Assembly: GCF_900156045.1 (NCBI RefSeq)
Contig: NZ_FTMX01000001.1
Coordinates: 186,001-250,000, forward strand
Source: Peribacillus simplex
GTDB lineage: Bacteria > Bacillota > Bacilli > Bacillales > DSM-1321
Direction of reading: 5' to 3'
Length of the DNA stretch: 64,000 nucleotides
Position numbers and translations under genes: made by a program. Of the stretch, positions 53,380-61,260 are shown piece after piece (position 1 is the stretch's first letter; every line of letters begins with the position of its first letter). The notes below the pieces were generated by a model. That model searched no databases and was not told where the DNA came from. It saw nothing but the letters and a program-made list of their open reading frames with translations.

Positions 53380-54234
53380 ATGGAATTTAGGAATGCCGCC
53401 TTTAACCTTGGGGAAATCAATGATGTTGATGGAAGTAAAGTGGCTGTTTTTAATGGAGATGCCATTTATACAAGCATCGTCACTAAACTTCGGTCCGCAG
53501 GTTGTGTTTTCGCCGAGGAAGAGGCCCGGTTGCTCATCATCGCGGCGGGGACAACGGCCGAACTGGCCGGGATGGTGGATAGACGGATTGCGGGTTTGCC
53601 CCTTGAACACGTCATCGGCTGGGTGGAATTCTGCGGTATCCGGTTAGAGGTTGATCTCGGAGTCTTCGTACCCCGCAAAAGGACCGAGTTTTTAGTCCGC
53701 CAAGCGGCAGCGCTCGCTATGCCAGGAGCAGTCGTGGTGGACTTGTGCTGCGGCACGGGCGCGGTTGGTTCCGCTGTGGGCGATGTTCTCGAAGATATCG
53801 AGCTGTACGCCGTCGACATTGACCCAGCAGCGGTGCGGTGCGCGCGTCGTAACGTCATTTCAGTCAATGGTCAGGTATACGAAGGGGACCTCTATGAACC
53901 GCTTCCGGCCAATTTACGGGGACGTGTTGACGTACTTGTCGCAAACGCACCATACGTCCCTACTGAGGGAATCGGTCTTTTACCCCATGAAGCGCGCATG
54001 CATGAGGCGAGGGTGGCATTAGATGGCGGGGCGGATGGGCTTGATGTTCAGAGAAGGGTGGCGGCTTCGGCAACACTTTGGTTGGCACCGGGCTCCCATT
54101 TGTTAGTCGAGACCAGTGAGCGGCAAGCGATGCAGACCGTAGAAATCTTTGGTAGATACGGAATGATGCCACGGGTGGTAAAGTGTGATGAACTGGACGC
54201 CACTGTCGTAATTGGAACTAGGCCCACACTCTAA
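53380..54234 (+). CDS. PrmC-like putative protein N5-glutamine methyltransferase
   Basis: A 284-residue class I SAM methyltransferase. An N-terminal helical domain (LRSAGCVFAEEEARLLI, PLEHVIGW near 74-81) precedes the SAM motif VDLCCGTGAVG (120-130), the acidic loop AVDIDPAA and the catalytic-type NAPYVP (189-194; PrmC usually has NPPY). AGGGGGAAA lies before the ATG at 53380. The first ~26 residues do not look like the family. The gene is visibly GC-richer than both neighbours, suggesting transfer. Confidence 0.8.
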   Translation: MEFRNAAFNLGEINDVDGSKVAVFNGDAIYTSIVTKLRSAGCVFAEEEARLLIIAAGTTAELAGMVDRRIAGLPLEHVIGWVEFCGIRLEVDLGVFVPRKRTEFLVRQAAALAMPGAVVVDLCCGTGAVGSAVGDVLEDIELYAVDIDPAAVRCARRNVISVNGQVYEGDLYEPLPANLRGRVDVLVANAPYVPTEGIGLLPHEARMHEARVALDGGADGLDVQRRVAASATLWLAPGSHLLVETSERQAMQTVEIFGRYGMMPRVVKCDELDATVVIGTRPTL

Positions 54235-54302
54235 AGAACTGTTTTTAGAGGTGTTTCTTCTTATAACGAATGCAACAAAGAAGTTATGTCTAAGGAAAAA
54301 AC

Positions 54303-54788
54303 ATGATGGGCAATCCAGAAATAAAAAAATTCAGTCATCTCGAGGTATGGGTTAAAATGGAACTTTGGAAAATGAGTCAAAAGGTCTCGGATCTAAGCGA
54401 TGTAATTCCTTATTATTTTTTTAGTCTAGTCTCATCCTGTCTGTCGCTTTCCACAGGGATGGTTATGTTTAGCTGGGGCTCCTGGGGGTTGCTTGGTATT
54501 ATCGTGTTGTCTTTTTATGTCATTATCCCTTATTTATTATTTGCCGTTCCGCTACAGGTCCTTTTCAATAAACATCCTAAAAAATTCAGTTTACTTTATT
54601 TATGCCTTTATATTTTTTTCTCTTTGCTGGCTGTATTCATTTATAGTTCGGTGCTCAATTTTGACTTCAGTATGGAAGTTTTAACTACAATGAATCACTA
54701 TGCAATAAGTCTTTCGGCGGCATTATTTTTTTGGTTTTGGGACTCGGTCTTTTTACAAGGCTCTTTTCGTAAAGATTGTTGTTTTTGA
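54303..54788 (+). CDS. Hypothetical membrane protein, C-terminus replaced by a MITE
   Basis: A 161-residue protein with four hydrophobic segments after a polar N-terminus (about 38-58, 64-85, 98-118 and 128-150). The last nine residues, GSFRKDCCF, and the stop are encoded by MITE copy 4. Without the element and one target copy, the frame would read ...FLQ-KKRSTS and stop, so the insertion changed only the tail. AAGGAAAAAAC precedes the ATG. No family is recognised. Confidence 0.65.
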   Translation: MMGNPEIKKFSHLEVWVKMELWKMSQKVSDLSDVIPYYFFSLVSSCLSLSTGMVMFSWGSWGLLGIIVLSFYVIIPYLLFAVPLQVLFNKHPKKFSLLYLCLYIFFSLLAVFIYSSVLNFDFSMEVLTTMNHYAISLSAALFFWFWDSVFLQGSFRKDCCF

Positions 54789-54923
54789 AACAAAACGATT
54801 TAAGGTTGATTAGAGAGCAAGTGCGAGACTCCTGCGGGAGCAGCGGGGCAGGTGAGCATCTGGAGGGGAAATCAACTACACCGCTTTACTTGGTAAATAG
54901 CAATAAAGTATGCGAAAACAGTC
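54759..54923 (+). mobile_element. MITE-like element copy 4, internally deleted (165 bp)
   Basis: Same ends as the 219-bp copies (GGCTCTTTTCG; right end GAAAACAGTC) but exactly 54 bp shorter, with the deletion between two GAG triplets in the GC-rich centre. It is flanked by TTTTACAA at 54751-54758 and 54924-54931. It lies in the 3' end of the preceding membrane-protein gene. Confidence 0.9.
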
Positions 54924-54948
54924 TTTTACAAAAAAAGAGATCTACATC

Positions 54949-54980
54949 ATAAAAGGGACCAAAGAAGCGGTCCCTTTCCA
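54949..54980 (-). terminator. Terminator of cutC
   Basis: AAAGGGACC-AAAGAAGC-GGTCCCTTT perfect 9-bp stem; the T-run on the minus strand is short. Confidence 0.7.
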
Positions 54981-54983
54981 ACA

Positions 54984-55664
54984 TTATTTCTTTAGCATGT
55001 TTACGATTTCCTTAGCTTTTTCTAATGTAACTCCTTCAATGATACTGTTGTTTTTTCGAACAGCCGTACCAAAATGATAGTGGCCGGTATGCAGTTCGGA
55101 ATGGATAGCAAGGATATTATCCTTATTTAAGCCGCTTCCAACCAGTATCGCTATGTCGCCGCAGACTCTTTTCATTTGTTGAATCGTGTTCATGCGGCTG
55201 GGGAAATCCCCATGCCCACCTGACGTCAATATCGTTGTGATTTCAGGATATCGTGCCAGCATTTCAGCTGAAATGACTGGGTCGTTTGTATCATCGATGG
55301 CCCGGTGAAATGTAATCTCCAACCCTTCACATACTGTCAATAGTTCTTCGAGGTATGGTAGATTGATTTCATTTTCTTCATTTAATGCACCCAATACGAC
55401 CCCGTTCGCCCCCAGTGATCGAATGATTTGAATATCTTTTTTCATGATTTCCAAATCATATTGCGTATAACAAAACGACTGGCTATGAGGCCTTACCATC
55501 ACGTTGACTGGAATCTTTACTGAATGGACGACAGCTTCTATCAGGGCGTGGCTGGGAGTCAATCCCCCCTCGGACAAAGAACTGACAAGCTCGATTCGGT
55601 CTGCGCCCGACTCTTCGATAATAATGGCATCTTCTATCGTTGTGGCAATGAATTCAATGTACAT
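54984..55664 (-). CDS. cutC: CutC family protein
   Basis: A 226-residue TIM-barrel of the CutC family, historically linked to copper homeostasis and more recently debated. GADRIELVSSLSEGGLTPSH (20-39), PVNVMVRPHSQSFCY near 52-66, FHRAIDDTNDP and ILTSGGHGDFPSR follow the family order. GGAAAGGAAAATCC precedes the ATG at 55664; the longer in-frame start at 55763 adds an unlikely hydrophobic leader. It is monocistronic. Confidence 0.88.
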   Translation of the reverse strand: MYIEFIATTIEDAIIIEESGADRIELVSSLSEGGLTPSHALIEAVVHSVKIPVNVMVRPHSQSFCYTQYDLEIMKKDIQIIRSLGANGVVLGALNEENEINLPYLEELLTVCEGLEITFHRAIDDTNDPVISAEMLARYPEITTILTSGGHGDFPSRMNTIQQMKRVCGDIAILVGSGLNKDNILAIHSELHTGHYHFGTAVRKNNSIIEGVTLEKAKEIVNMLKK

Positions 55665-55941
55665 TGGATTTTCCTTTCCTGCATGCAAGTGTTTTAAGAA
55701 CAGTTTGTATAAGATTATTAAATCCATTAAGAATAGTAAAGTCAATTCATTAATGGATACCATGACCTCTTATCAAATACCTGCACTAGTTTTCCTCAAA
55801 TGGAATTTCTTTATTTCTCATATTTATGAAACGAAATGAACAATCAAACGTATAAAAAAAGAATATATTCAATGGTATATTTGAAAGTGGAATGTTTGGC
55901 AGGGTAATTAAATGAAAATCATCATGACGGAGGTTATTTAA

Positions 55942-56208
55942 TTGGATAAAGAAGTTAAGGAAGTAAAGAAGTCGAGGTTTTACAAAGTAGGGATGGGATT
56001 CCTGATCATTTCCCTTCTCACTTGGATCATTCCTGTCGTAGCTCCTTTTACGCCATTTTCGACTGCGGCTAAAGCAGGGGTCATAACAGGTGCGATCGTC
56101 TTTGCGGAAGTCATGTTTTGGGCAGGCGCGCTTTTGGTCGGGAAAGAAGTGGCTGCTAAATATAAAGGTTATTTAAACCCGAAAAATTGGAGAAAAGAAA
56201 AAGGGTGA
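55942..56208 (+). CDS. Small membrane protein (transporter suffix domain type)
   Basis: An 88-residue protein with two hydrophobic segments (about 14-36 and 44-66) and basic ends (KEVKKSRFYKVG at the start, NPKNWRKEKG at the end). It matches the small transporter-suffix-domain proteins of bacilli. The TTG start has GGAGGTTATTTAA upstream. It ends 8 bases before the Nudix gene, suggesting co-transcription. Confidence 0.65.
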   Translation: MDKEVKEVKKSRFYKVGMGFLIISLLTWIIPVVAPFTPFSTAAKAGVITGAIVFAEVMFWAGALLVGKEVAAKYKGYLNPKNWRKEKG

Positions 56209-56215
56209 AGCTTCC

Positions 56216-56842
56216 ATGGAAACTGAGTTGTTGAAAGTTTTCGATTCCAATCGCATACAAACAGGCGTGGCTTCGCGTGAGGAAGTACATAGATTGGGGC
56301 ATTGGCATGAGGTTTTCCACTGCTGGTTCGCAAGTTCGGAAGCGGGCGTGGATCACCTATATCTTCAGCATCGTTGTGCGATGAAAAAAGATTATCCGAA
56401 CCTATTGGATATTACGGCTGCAGGCCATTTGCTGGCTCATGAAACGGTATACGACGGAGTCAGGGAGATTAAAGAAGAAATAGGCATTGACGTTTCCTTT
56501 GACGAGTTGGTTCCATTAGGGATCATTGAATACCATCAAACGAAAGAAGATTTCATCGACAAAGAACTGGCAAACGTCTTTCTATATGAAAGTGCACATA
56601 GCTTCGATGATTTCACCCTGCAGCCAGAAGAGGTTTCCGGAATGGTGAAGGTTGCGCTGAATGACTTCGAAGAGCTTTGGACCGGAGCGGAGGACAAAGT
56701 GAATATTAAGGGATTTGAAATGAATCACGAAGGCCGTAGGATGATGATCGATCGGTATGTTGGACGGGACGAGTTCGTTCCGCATGATCTTTCCTATTAT
56801 GAAAGCATCATTAGATTGATCAGGGAAAACCTCGCTAAATGA
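56216..56842 (+). CDS. Nudix hydrolase
   Basis: A 208-residue Nudix protein of the IDI/YfcD-like subgroup. The Nudix box is GHLLAHETVYDGVREIKEEI (about 75-94), with REIKEEIG giving the metal-binding glutamates. WHEVFHCWF near 29-37 is the first strand of the IDI-like fold. It hydrolyses a nucleoside diphosphate-linked compound; the substrate is not assignable. A strong terminator follows. Confidence 0.86.
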   Translation: METELLKVFDSNRIQTGVASREEVHRLGHWHEVFHCWFASSEAGVDHLYLQHRCAMKKDYPNLLDITAAGHLLAHETVYDGVREIKEEIGIDVSFDELVPLGIIEYHQTKEDFIDKELANVFLYESAHSFDDFTLQPEEVSGMVKVALNDFEELWTGAEDKVNIKGFEMNHEGRRMMIDRYVGRDEFVPHDLSYYESIIRLIRENLAK

Positions 56843-56847
56843 AAATG

Positions 56848-56890
56848 AAGCCCCGGCAAAACGATTTGAGTTTTGTCGGGGCTTTTTCTT
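56848..56890 (+). terminator. Terminator after Nudix gene
   Basis: AAGCCCCGGCAAAAC pairs with GTTTTGTCGGGGCTT, followed by TTTCTTTTTT. Confidence 0.9.
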
Positions 56891-57214
56891 TTTTCTTTAA
56901 AAAAACATTAAGTACATCGACCTGTATCTTTCCTGATCAACTGCAGTCTATTGGCTCGTTTTGTCTCAGCTCGATACGCAAAAGTCCTTAGTTGTTACCT
57001 TATTTGTCCTGAATCGCTCATAGGGATAATGACTTTGTCCTGTGGTGATTCGGTTGATAAAGCGAGACATACTAGACTGTAATAGTGATGGCAGGCTGCA
57101 AGTTAAAGGTGGAGATGTAGTTTTTCATGAACTAGGGAATTTATCACTTGTAAGAATATGACAAAATTGTAAGATGAACAGTGTACAAATTTTGTTAAGG
57201 GGATGAGTGAGATA
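56891..57214. other. Intergenic region upstream of DUF2690 pair
   Basis: No gene is visible. It probably holds the promoter of the secreted-protein pair, but no clear sigma-A hexamers or operator were identified. Confidence 0.4.
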
Positions 57215-57676
57215 ATGAAGAAAATGGTTTTATGTATTTCATTTTTTGTAGCTTCTTTAGTCCTTTTTGGCTCCCTTGATCTTTTTGCAAGCAAAGCATC
57301 AGCAGAAACACACACCTATGATGGAAAAAGTCCTTACTATAATAATTGTGCGAATAGTGCAGTAACGAAGAAGGCCGTGAAAATTTATGCCAACGGTGCT
57401 TCCGCCAACTTGGAGTTGAAATTCAGCACGACTTGTAAAACGGCTTGGGCAAAGCTCACTCTAAGCAGACCGGCTAAAGCAGATGGGGAGGCAACGGCTT
57501 TGGTTGTCCGAAATACTGATAATAAACAATTTAGCTGTGCATCTCCTGGAGGAAATGGCGAAATAAATAAAGGTCAAACGTCATGCTATACACCAATGGT
57601 CTATGATTTAGATCCGCGAAAAGCAAAAGCGGTCGCTTTTTGGCCATATACAGCAGGTGAAACCGACTGGTATTAA
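57215..57676 (+). CDS. Secreted DUF2690 (YjfA-like) protein, copy 1
   Basis: An exported protein of about 153 residues. The Sec signal (MKKMVLCISFFVASLVLFG) ends at SKASA before ETHTYDG. The mature part begins ETHTYDGKSPYYNNCANSAV and continues LELKFSTTCKTAWAKLTL and INKGQTSCYTPMVYD; four cysteines probably form two disulfides. AAGGGG lies upstream; an ATG at 57203 is also in frame. The function of the family is unknown. Confidence 0.82.
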   Translation: MKKMVLCISFFVASLVLFGSLDLFASKASAETHTYDGKSPYYNNCANSAVTKKAVKIYANGASANLELKFSTTCKTAWAKLTLSRPAKADGEATALVVRNTDNKQFSCASPGGNGEINKGQTSCYTPMVYDLDPRKAKAVAFWPYTAGETDWY

Positions 57677-57726
57677 TGAAAAAGGAAAGCCTTCATCAAT
57701 TTTTATGGAAAGAAAGGATGAATGAA

Positions 57727-58203
57727 TTGAATAAAAAGCTTAAAATGATAGGTTTATCCATGGTGATGACACTGTCGATGTTTCTTGTCGACTTTGGGTT
57801 TGGAAAAAATCAGGCTCTGGCCGAAACACATACTTATGATGGAAAAAGTCCATTCTATAATAGTTGTGCAAGTTCGGCGGTAACGAAGGATAAAAAATGG
57901 ATCGATTCAAATTCGTACGTAGAATTGAAATTCAGCACTGTCTGTAAAACCGCCTGGGCAAAAGTGACCGTGACACGTCCCGCCGTATACAACCATGAAG
58001 CGGACGCCAGGATCGTCCGAAGTACTGATGGTAAGGCCTATACATGTGCCAGTTCGGGGGGCAATGGTGTCGTGAACAAAGGGCAGACCTCGTGCTATAC
58101 ACCAATGGTATATGATTATGACCCGCGCAAGGCACAGGCCCAAGGGATACATGCGATCCCTAATAGTGATGCATATAATAAAGCGGTGACCATTTGGTAC
58201 TAA
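57727..58203 (+). CDS. Secreted DUF2690 (YjfA-like) protein, copy 2
   Basis: A tandem paralogue of the preceding gene with the same mature pattern (ETHTYDGKSPFYNSCASSAV, then LKFSTVCKTAWAKVTVTRPA). The signal runs to NQALA. The TTG at 57727 has AAAGG 9 bases upstream and gives a normal signal peptide; ATGs at 57718 and 57676 are in frame, the latter overlapping the upstream stop as TAATG. The pair is probably one transcript. Confidence 0.8.
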   Translation: MNKKLKMIGLSMVMTLSMFLVDFGFGKNQALAETHTYDGKSPFYNSCASSAVTKDKKWIDSNSYVELKFSTVCKTAWAKVTVTRPAVYNHEADARIVRSTDGKAYTCASSGGNGVVNKGQTSCYTPMVYDYDPRKAQAQGIHAIPNSDAYNKAVTIWY

Positions 58204-58212
58204 AATACAAAG

Positions 58213-58246
58213 GCAAAAAGCATCCTTTGGCAGGATGCTTTTTTTT
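58213..58246. terminator. Bidirectional terminator
   Basis: AAAAAGCATCCT-TTGGC-AGGATGCTTTTT perfect stem with A- and T-runs, between the DUF2690 pair and the convergent methyltransferase gene. Confidence 0.92.
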
Positions 58247-58261
58247 GCGGTCAGATTGTAG

Positions 58262-58792
58262 TCACACTTTCGTTTCCGCTTCCAAGTGAAGTAGATATTG
58301 TTTCATCTCCGTACCTCCACGGTAACCGGTAATTTTCCCGTTTTTTCCGATGACCCGATGACATGGCACCGTAATCAGAACAGGATTGGCACCAATGGCC
58401 GTACCGACCGCCCGAACAGCTGCAGGTCTTTGGATGATTTGGGCAATATCGGAATAGGAACAGGTTTTTCCGTAAGGTATTTGATTTAGCGCTGCCCAAA
58501 TTTCTTCTTGAAAGGGCGTGCCCTTTACATCTGTCGGAAGAGAGAAGGTCTGCCTGGTCCCTTCGAAATATTCTTGGAGTTCTTTTAGATAGGGTGTTAA
58601 TGCTTTTTCATTTTCAATAAGTCTCGCATTTGGAAAGCGTTTTTGTAGCCAAGACTCCAGTTCTTCATACGTTTGACCGGGTGAGCCTATATAGCAAAGC
58701 CCTTTTTCCGTTTTGGCCACATATAACTGCCACCTATCATAACGCAATATGGACCAATCAATGGTTTGTTCTTTATCATTCTTCATTTTCAT
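58262..58792 (-). CDS. ogt: Methylated-DNA--protein-cysteine methyltransferase
   Basis: Suicide repair enzyme that takes O6-methyl from guanine onto its own cysteine. About 176 residues, with the active site ITVPCHRVIGKNGKITGYRGG split as PCHRV and the helix-turn-helix TPFQEEIWAALNQIPYGKT. It overlaps the adaA stop; starts at 58792 and 58786 are both possible. In B. subtilis the same position is held by adaB, the constitutive or inducible methyltransferase of the adaptive response. Confidence 0.9.
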   Translation of the reverse strand: MKMKNDKEQTIDWSILRYDRWQLYVAKTEKGLCYIGSPGQTYEELESWLQKRFPNARLIENEKALTPYLKELQEYFEGTRQTFSLPTDVKGTPFQEEIWAALNQIPYGKTCSYSDIAQIIQRPAAVRAVGTAIGANPVLITVPCHRVIGKNGKITGYRGGTEMKQYLLHLEAETKV

Positions 58793-59372
58793 CACGCTCC
58801 AAAGCTTGAGTTTTGAGATAAGCTTTCCGATATCCTGAAGGGGTATTCCCCATTTTCCTTTTGAATAGCGCCATGAAATAGGGTGTACTGGAGAACCCGA
58901 CAGCCAAGCCTATTTCAGTTATTGGCTGTTCGGACTTTTCCAGCAGCCACGTTGCTTTTTCAAGGCGTAGCCGTTGAATGTATTCAGTTGGCGATATCCC
59001 CTTCACACGCTTGAATGATCGTTGTAAATGATAGGGGCTGCCGTGGGAAATATCCGCCAATTTGTTCAATGTAAGGGGTTCGGTGTAATGGGTGTCGATC
59101 CATTCGGCTATTTGTTCAACCCATTCTTCTGTCGGCAAATTCAATCCTTCCGGTTTACATCGTTTACAAGGCCGGAAATCTTCTTCCAAAGCCATCATGG
59201 CATTTTTGAAAATCTTCACGTTTTCCTTATTCGGCACCCTGGATTTACAGGAGGGCCTGCAAAAGATGCCCGTCGTTATTACTCCATATAAAAAATGATC
59301 ATCATATGCTGCATCACAATCTATAATAGCTTTCCAATATTCATTCGGGAAATCTGCTTTTTTCGGATTCAA
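58776..59372 (-). CDS. adaA: AdaA: methylphosphotriester-DNA methyltransferase and activator
   Basis: Transfers methyl from DNA phosphotriesters to its own cysteine and then activates the ada regulon. With the TTG start at 59372 the zinc cysteines fall at C38, C42, C69 and C72, the same numbers as in E. coli Ada, which supports this start (AGAGGTGA upstream). Two AraC helix-turn-helices follow (LTLNKLADISHGSPYHLQRS, then EIGLAVGFSSTPYFMALFKR). It overlaps the methyltransferase gene and is divergent from alkA. Confidence 0.93.
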   Translation of the reverse strand: MNPKKADFPNEYWKAIIDCDAAYDDHFLYGVITTGIFCRPSCKSRVPNKENVKIFKNAMMALEEDFRPCKRCKPEGLNLPTEEWVEQIAEWIDTHYTEPLTLNKLADISHGSPYHLQRSFKRVKGISPTEYIQRLRLEKATWLLEKSEQPITEIGLAVGFSSTPYFMALFKRKMGNTPSGYRKAYLKTQALERDENEE

Positions 59373-59433
59373 CACATTCACCTCTGCTTTTAGTATACAA
59401 GAAAGGGGTGATATACAAACATTTTGATAATAT

Positions 59434-59450
59434 AAAAGCAAGATAACGTA
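59434..59450 (+). promoter_or_regulatory. Ada-box-like site 1
   Basis: AAAAGCAAGATAACGTA shares its body with the second site near alkA. It lies about 60 bases upstream of adaA and could serve adaA autoactivation. Confidence 0.6.
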
Positions 59451-59514
59451 ATGATTAAATAAGGGGAAATTTTCCTATGGATAGGATTGTTTTGTTAAAA
59501 TAAGGGAGTTGAAT

Positions 59515-59533
59515 GAAAGCGCAAGATAACGTA
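59515..59533 (+). promoter_or_regulatory. Ada-box-like site 2
   Basis: GAAAGCGCAAGATAACGTA contains AAAGCGCAA, the published E. coli Ada box core, and ends 13 bases before a TAGAAT -10 (59546-59551) that has no good -35. This is the arrangement of an activator-dependent promoter for alkA. Confidence 0.7.
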
Positions 59534-59582
59534 TCCATTTTTCAATAGAATAAAGAGAATATGACAAAGGAGGACATTATCA

Positions 59583-60491
59583 ATGGATGAAGGCATGATT
59601 GAATTGAGGATTCATGCACCAAAGGAGTTTAGTTTTTCGGAAAATCTTACATACTTATCAAGATCCTCCAATGAATGTCTGTTCGATATTGTTGATCAAA
59701 AAATTTATCGAGCACTTGTTGTCGAAAACGAGACACTCCTAGTGGAAATCAGTGCGATGAATGAAACGGAGCTGACCGTGCGGTTTCCAGGACGAACAAC
59801 ACCGATGGATAATCAGGTAAAGGATGCTGTTTCCCAATACGTTCGTCACTGGTTCGATCTTGAGACAAACCTGCTTCCTTTTTATGAGCTGGCCCAAAAT
59901 GACCCTTTATTGCAAAAGCCGGTAAGCCAATTCTTCGGTTTGAGAAATATGGGCATCCCGGATTTATTTGAAGCGATTGCCTGGGGAATACTTGGACAGC
60001 AGATTAACTTGACTTATGCCTATACCTTGAAACGGAGGCTTGTGGAGGGATTTGGTGATTTTGTTGAATTCGAAGGAAAGCAATATTGGCTATTTCCAAA
60101 GCCTGATGTGATCGCGAAATTGACGGTCGAAGATTTTGCCGATTTGAGGATGACGGTGAAGAAGTGTGAATATTTAATAGGCGTCGCTCAACTGATTGCA
60201 GAAGGGGAACTTACTATAGAAAAGCTGTTGAGTGCAAAGGATGTAAAAGAGGCCGAAAAAATGCTGACCAAAATACGGGGAATCGGTCCGTGGACAGCGA
60301 ACTATGTCTTGATGCGCTGTTTGCGTTTTCCCGCAGCCTTTCCCATCGATGACGTCGGTCTGCATAATTCCATGAAACTGGTCATGGAAACGGAAGCAAA
60401 ACCAACGAAAGCGGAAATCCTGAAACTTTCGGAAGCGTGGGCCGATTGGGAATCCTATGCGACCTTCTATTTATGGAGATTGCTATATTGA
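59583..60491 (+). CDS. alkA: DNA-3-methyladenine glycosylase II
   Basis: Removes alkylated bases such as 3-methyladenine in the adaptive response. A 302-residue protein: an N-terminal TBP-like domain, then the HhH-GPD domain with LGQQINLTYAYTLKRRLVEG near 140-159, the hairpin LTKIRGIGPWTANYVLMRCL near 233-252 and the catalytic aspartate in FPIDDVGL near 258. AAAGGAGGACATTATCA precedes the ATG. It is divergent from adaA, as in B. subtilis. Confidence 0.93.
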   Translation: MDEGMIELRIHAPKEFSFSENLTYLSRSSNECLFDIVDQKIYRALVVENETLLVEISAMNETELTVRFPGRTTPMDNQVKDAVSQYVRHWFDLETNLLPFYELAQNDPLLQKPVSQFFGLRNMGIPDLFEAIAWGILGQQINLTYAYTLKRRLVEGFGDFVEFEGKQYWLFPKPDVIAKLTVEDFADLRMTVKKCEYLIGVAQLIAEGELTIEKLLSAKDVKEAEKMLTKIRGIGPWTANYVLMRCLRFPAAFPIDDVGLHNSMKLVMETEAKPTKAEILKLSEAWADWESYATFYLWRLLY

Positions 60492-60494
60492 CTT

Positions 60495-60772
60495 CGTGTA
60501 TATCCCTATTCGGAGATAAAAAAGTAGAATGCGTCGATATATCTCTAAATTCGGAGATAAAAAAGTAGAATGCGTCGATATATCTCTAAATTCGGAGATA
60601 AAACAGTAGAATGCGTCGATATATCCCTAAATTCGGAGATAAAACAGTAGAAATCGTCGATATATCCCTAAATTCGGAGATAAATAGTAGAATGCGTCGA
60701 TATAGCTCTAGATTCGGAGATAAAACTACAGATTGCGTTAATATATATCTAAATTCGGAGATAAATTGCATT
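60495..60772. repeat. 41-bp tandem repeat array, seven cores
   Basis: TTCGGAGATAAA cores begin at 60509, 60550, 60591, 60632, 60673, 60713 and 60754, a period of 41 (once 40). Each unit reads roughly ATATATCTCTAAATTCGGAG then ATAAA-AGTAGAATGCGTCG; TATCTC and GAGATA in each form a small hairpin. The first units are almost identical and the last two diverge. Short open frames on both strands here are by-products. Confidence 0.93.
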
Positions 60773-60840
60773 TCCAGCCCAAACACCTTGAGTCCATATA
60801 TCATAACTTATTACATTCAATCATATAGAGGTGAATGACC

Positions 60841-61260
60841 ATGTATATGTACCCAACGTATCATTATGAAGATCAAGTTTATCTTGAACGGCAGTTTCCT
60901 GGTCTACCCGGCTTTCCGGGCATCCCAGGATCACCGGGCTTTCCAGGCCAACCCGGTTTTCCCGGTGCGCCTCAATTTCCAGGGCAGCCAGGTCCACCGC
61001 CGGGTTCGCAAGCACCAACAGCTCCCCCGCCAGCATTTATCCCCCAACAGCAATCGGCTTCAACATTTGCCATAGATCCAGGTGCCATTTCGTTTTGCCT
61101 GTTCAGGAATACTTTTATATGGCTTAATAATGGTGCACGTTTCTGGTATTACCCTATTTTCGTCGGTCCGCGTTCTGTTGCCGGCTTCAGGTGGAATGGC
61201 AGGTTCTGGACGTTTTTTGGTATCGATACAAGACAAATCAATTCATTTAGCTGTTTTTGA
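60841..61260 (+). CDS. Collagen-like (FPG-repeat) protein, probable spore or surface protein
   Basis: A 139-residue protein: residues 17-58 are Gly-x-Pro/Phe-Pro-Gly repeats (GLPGFPGIPGSPGFPGQPGF), a proline/glutamine linker follows, and the C-terminal 65 residues are aromatic (IWLNNGARFWYYPIFVGP, ending INSFSCF). AGAGGTGA lies 6 bases before the ATG at 60841. The domain pattern recurs in bacilli without known function; a spore-surface role is inferred. Confidence 0.72.
   Translation: MYMYPTYHYEDQVYLERQFPGLPGFPGIPGSPGFPGQPGFPGAPQFPGQPGPPPGSQAPTAPPPAFIPQQQSASTFAIDPGAISFCLFRNTFIWLNNGARFWYYPIFVGPRSVAGFRWNGRFWTFFGIDTRQINSFSCF

Noticed and set aside
60495..60772. CRISPR array
   Set aside because: The 41-bp units are head-to-tail with no unique spacers.
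60586..60838. Short frames on both strands across the 41-bp repeat
   Set aside because: They are by-products of the tandem repeat without ribosome binding sites or homology.
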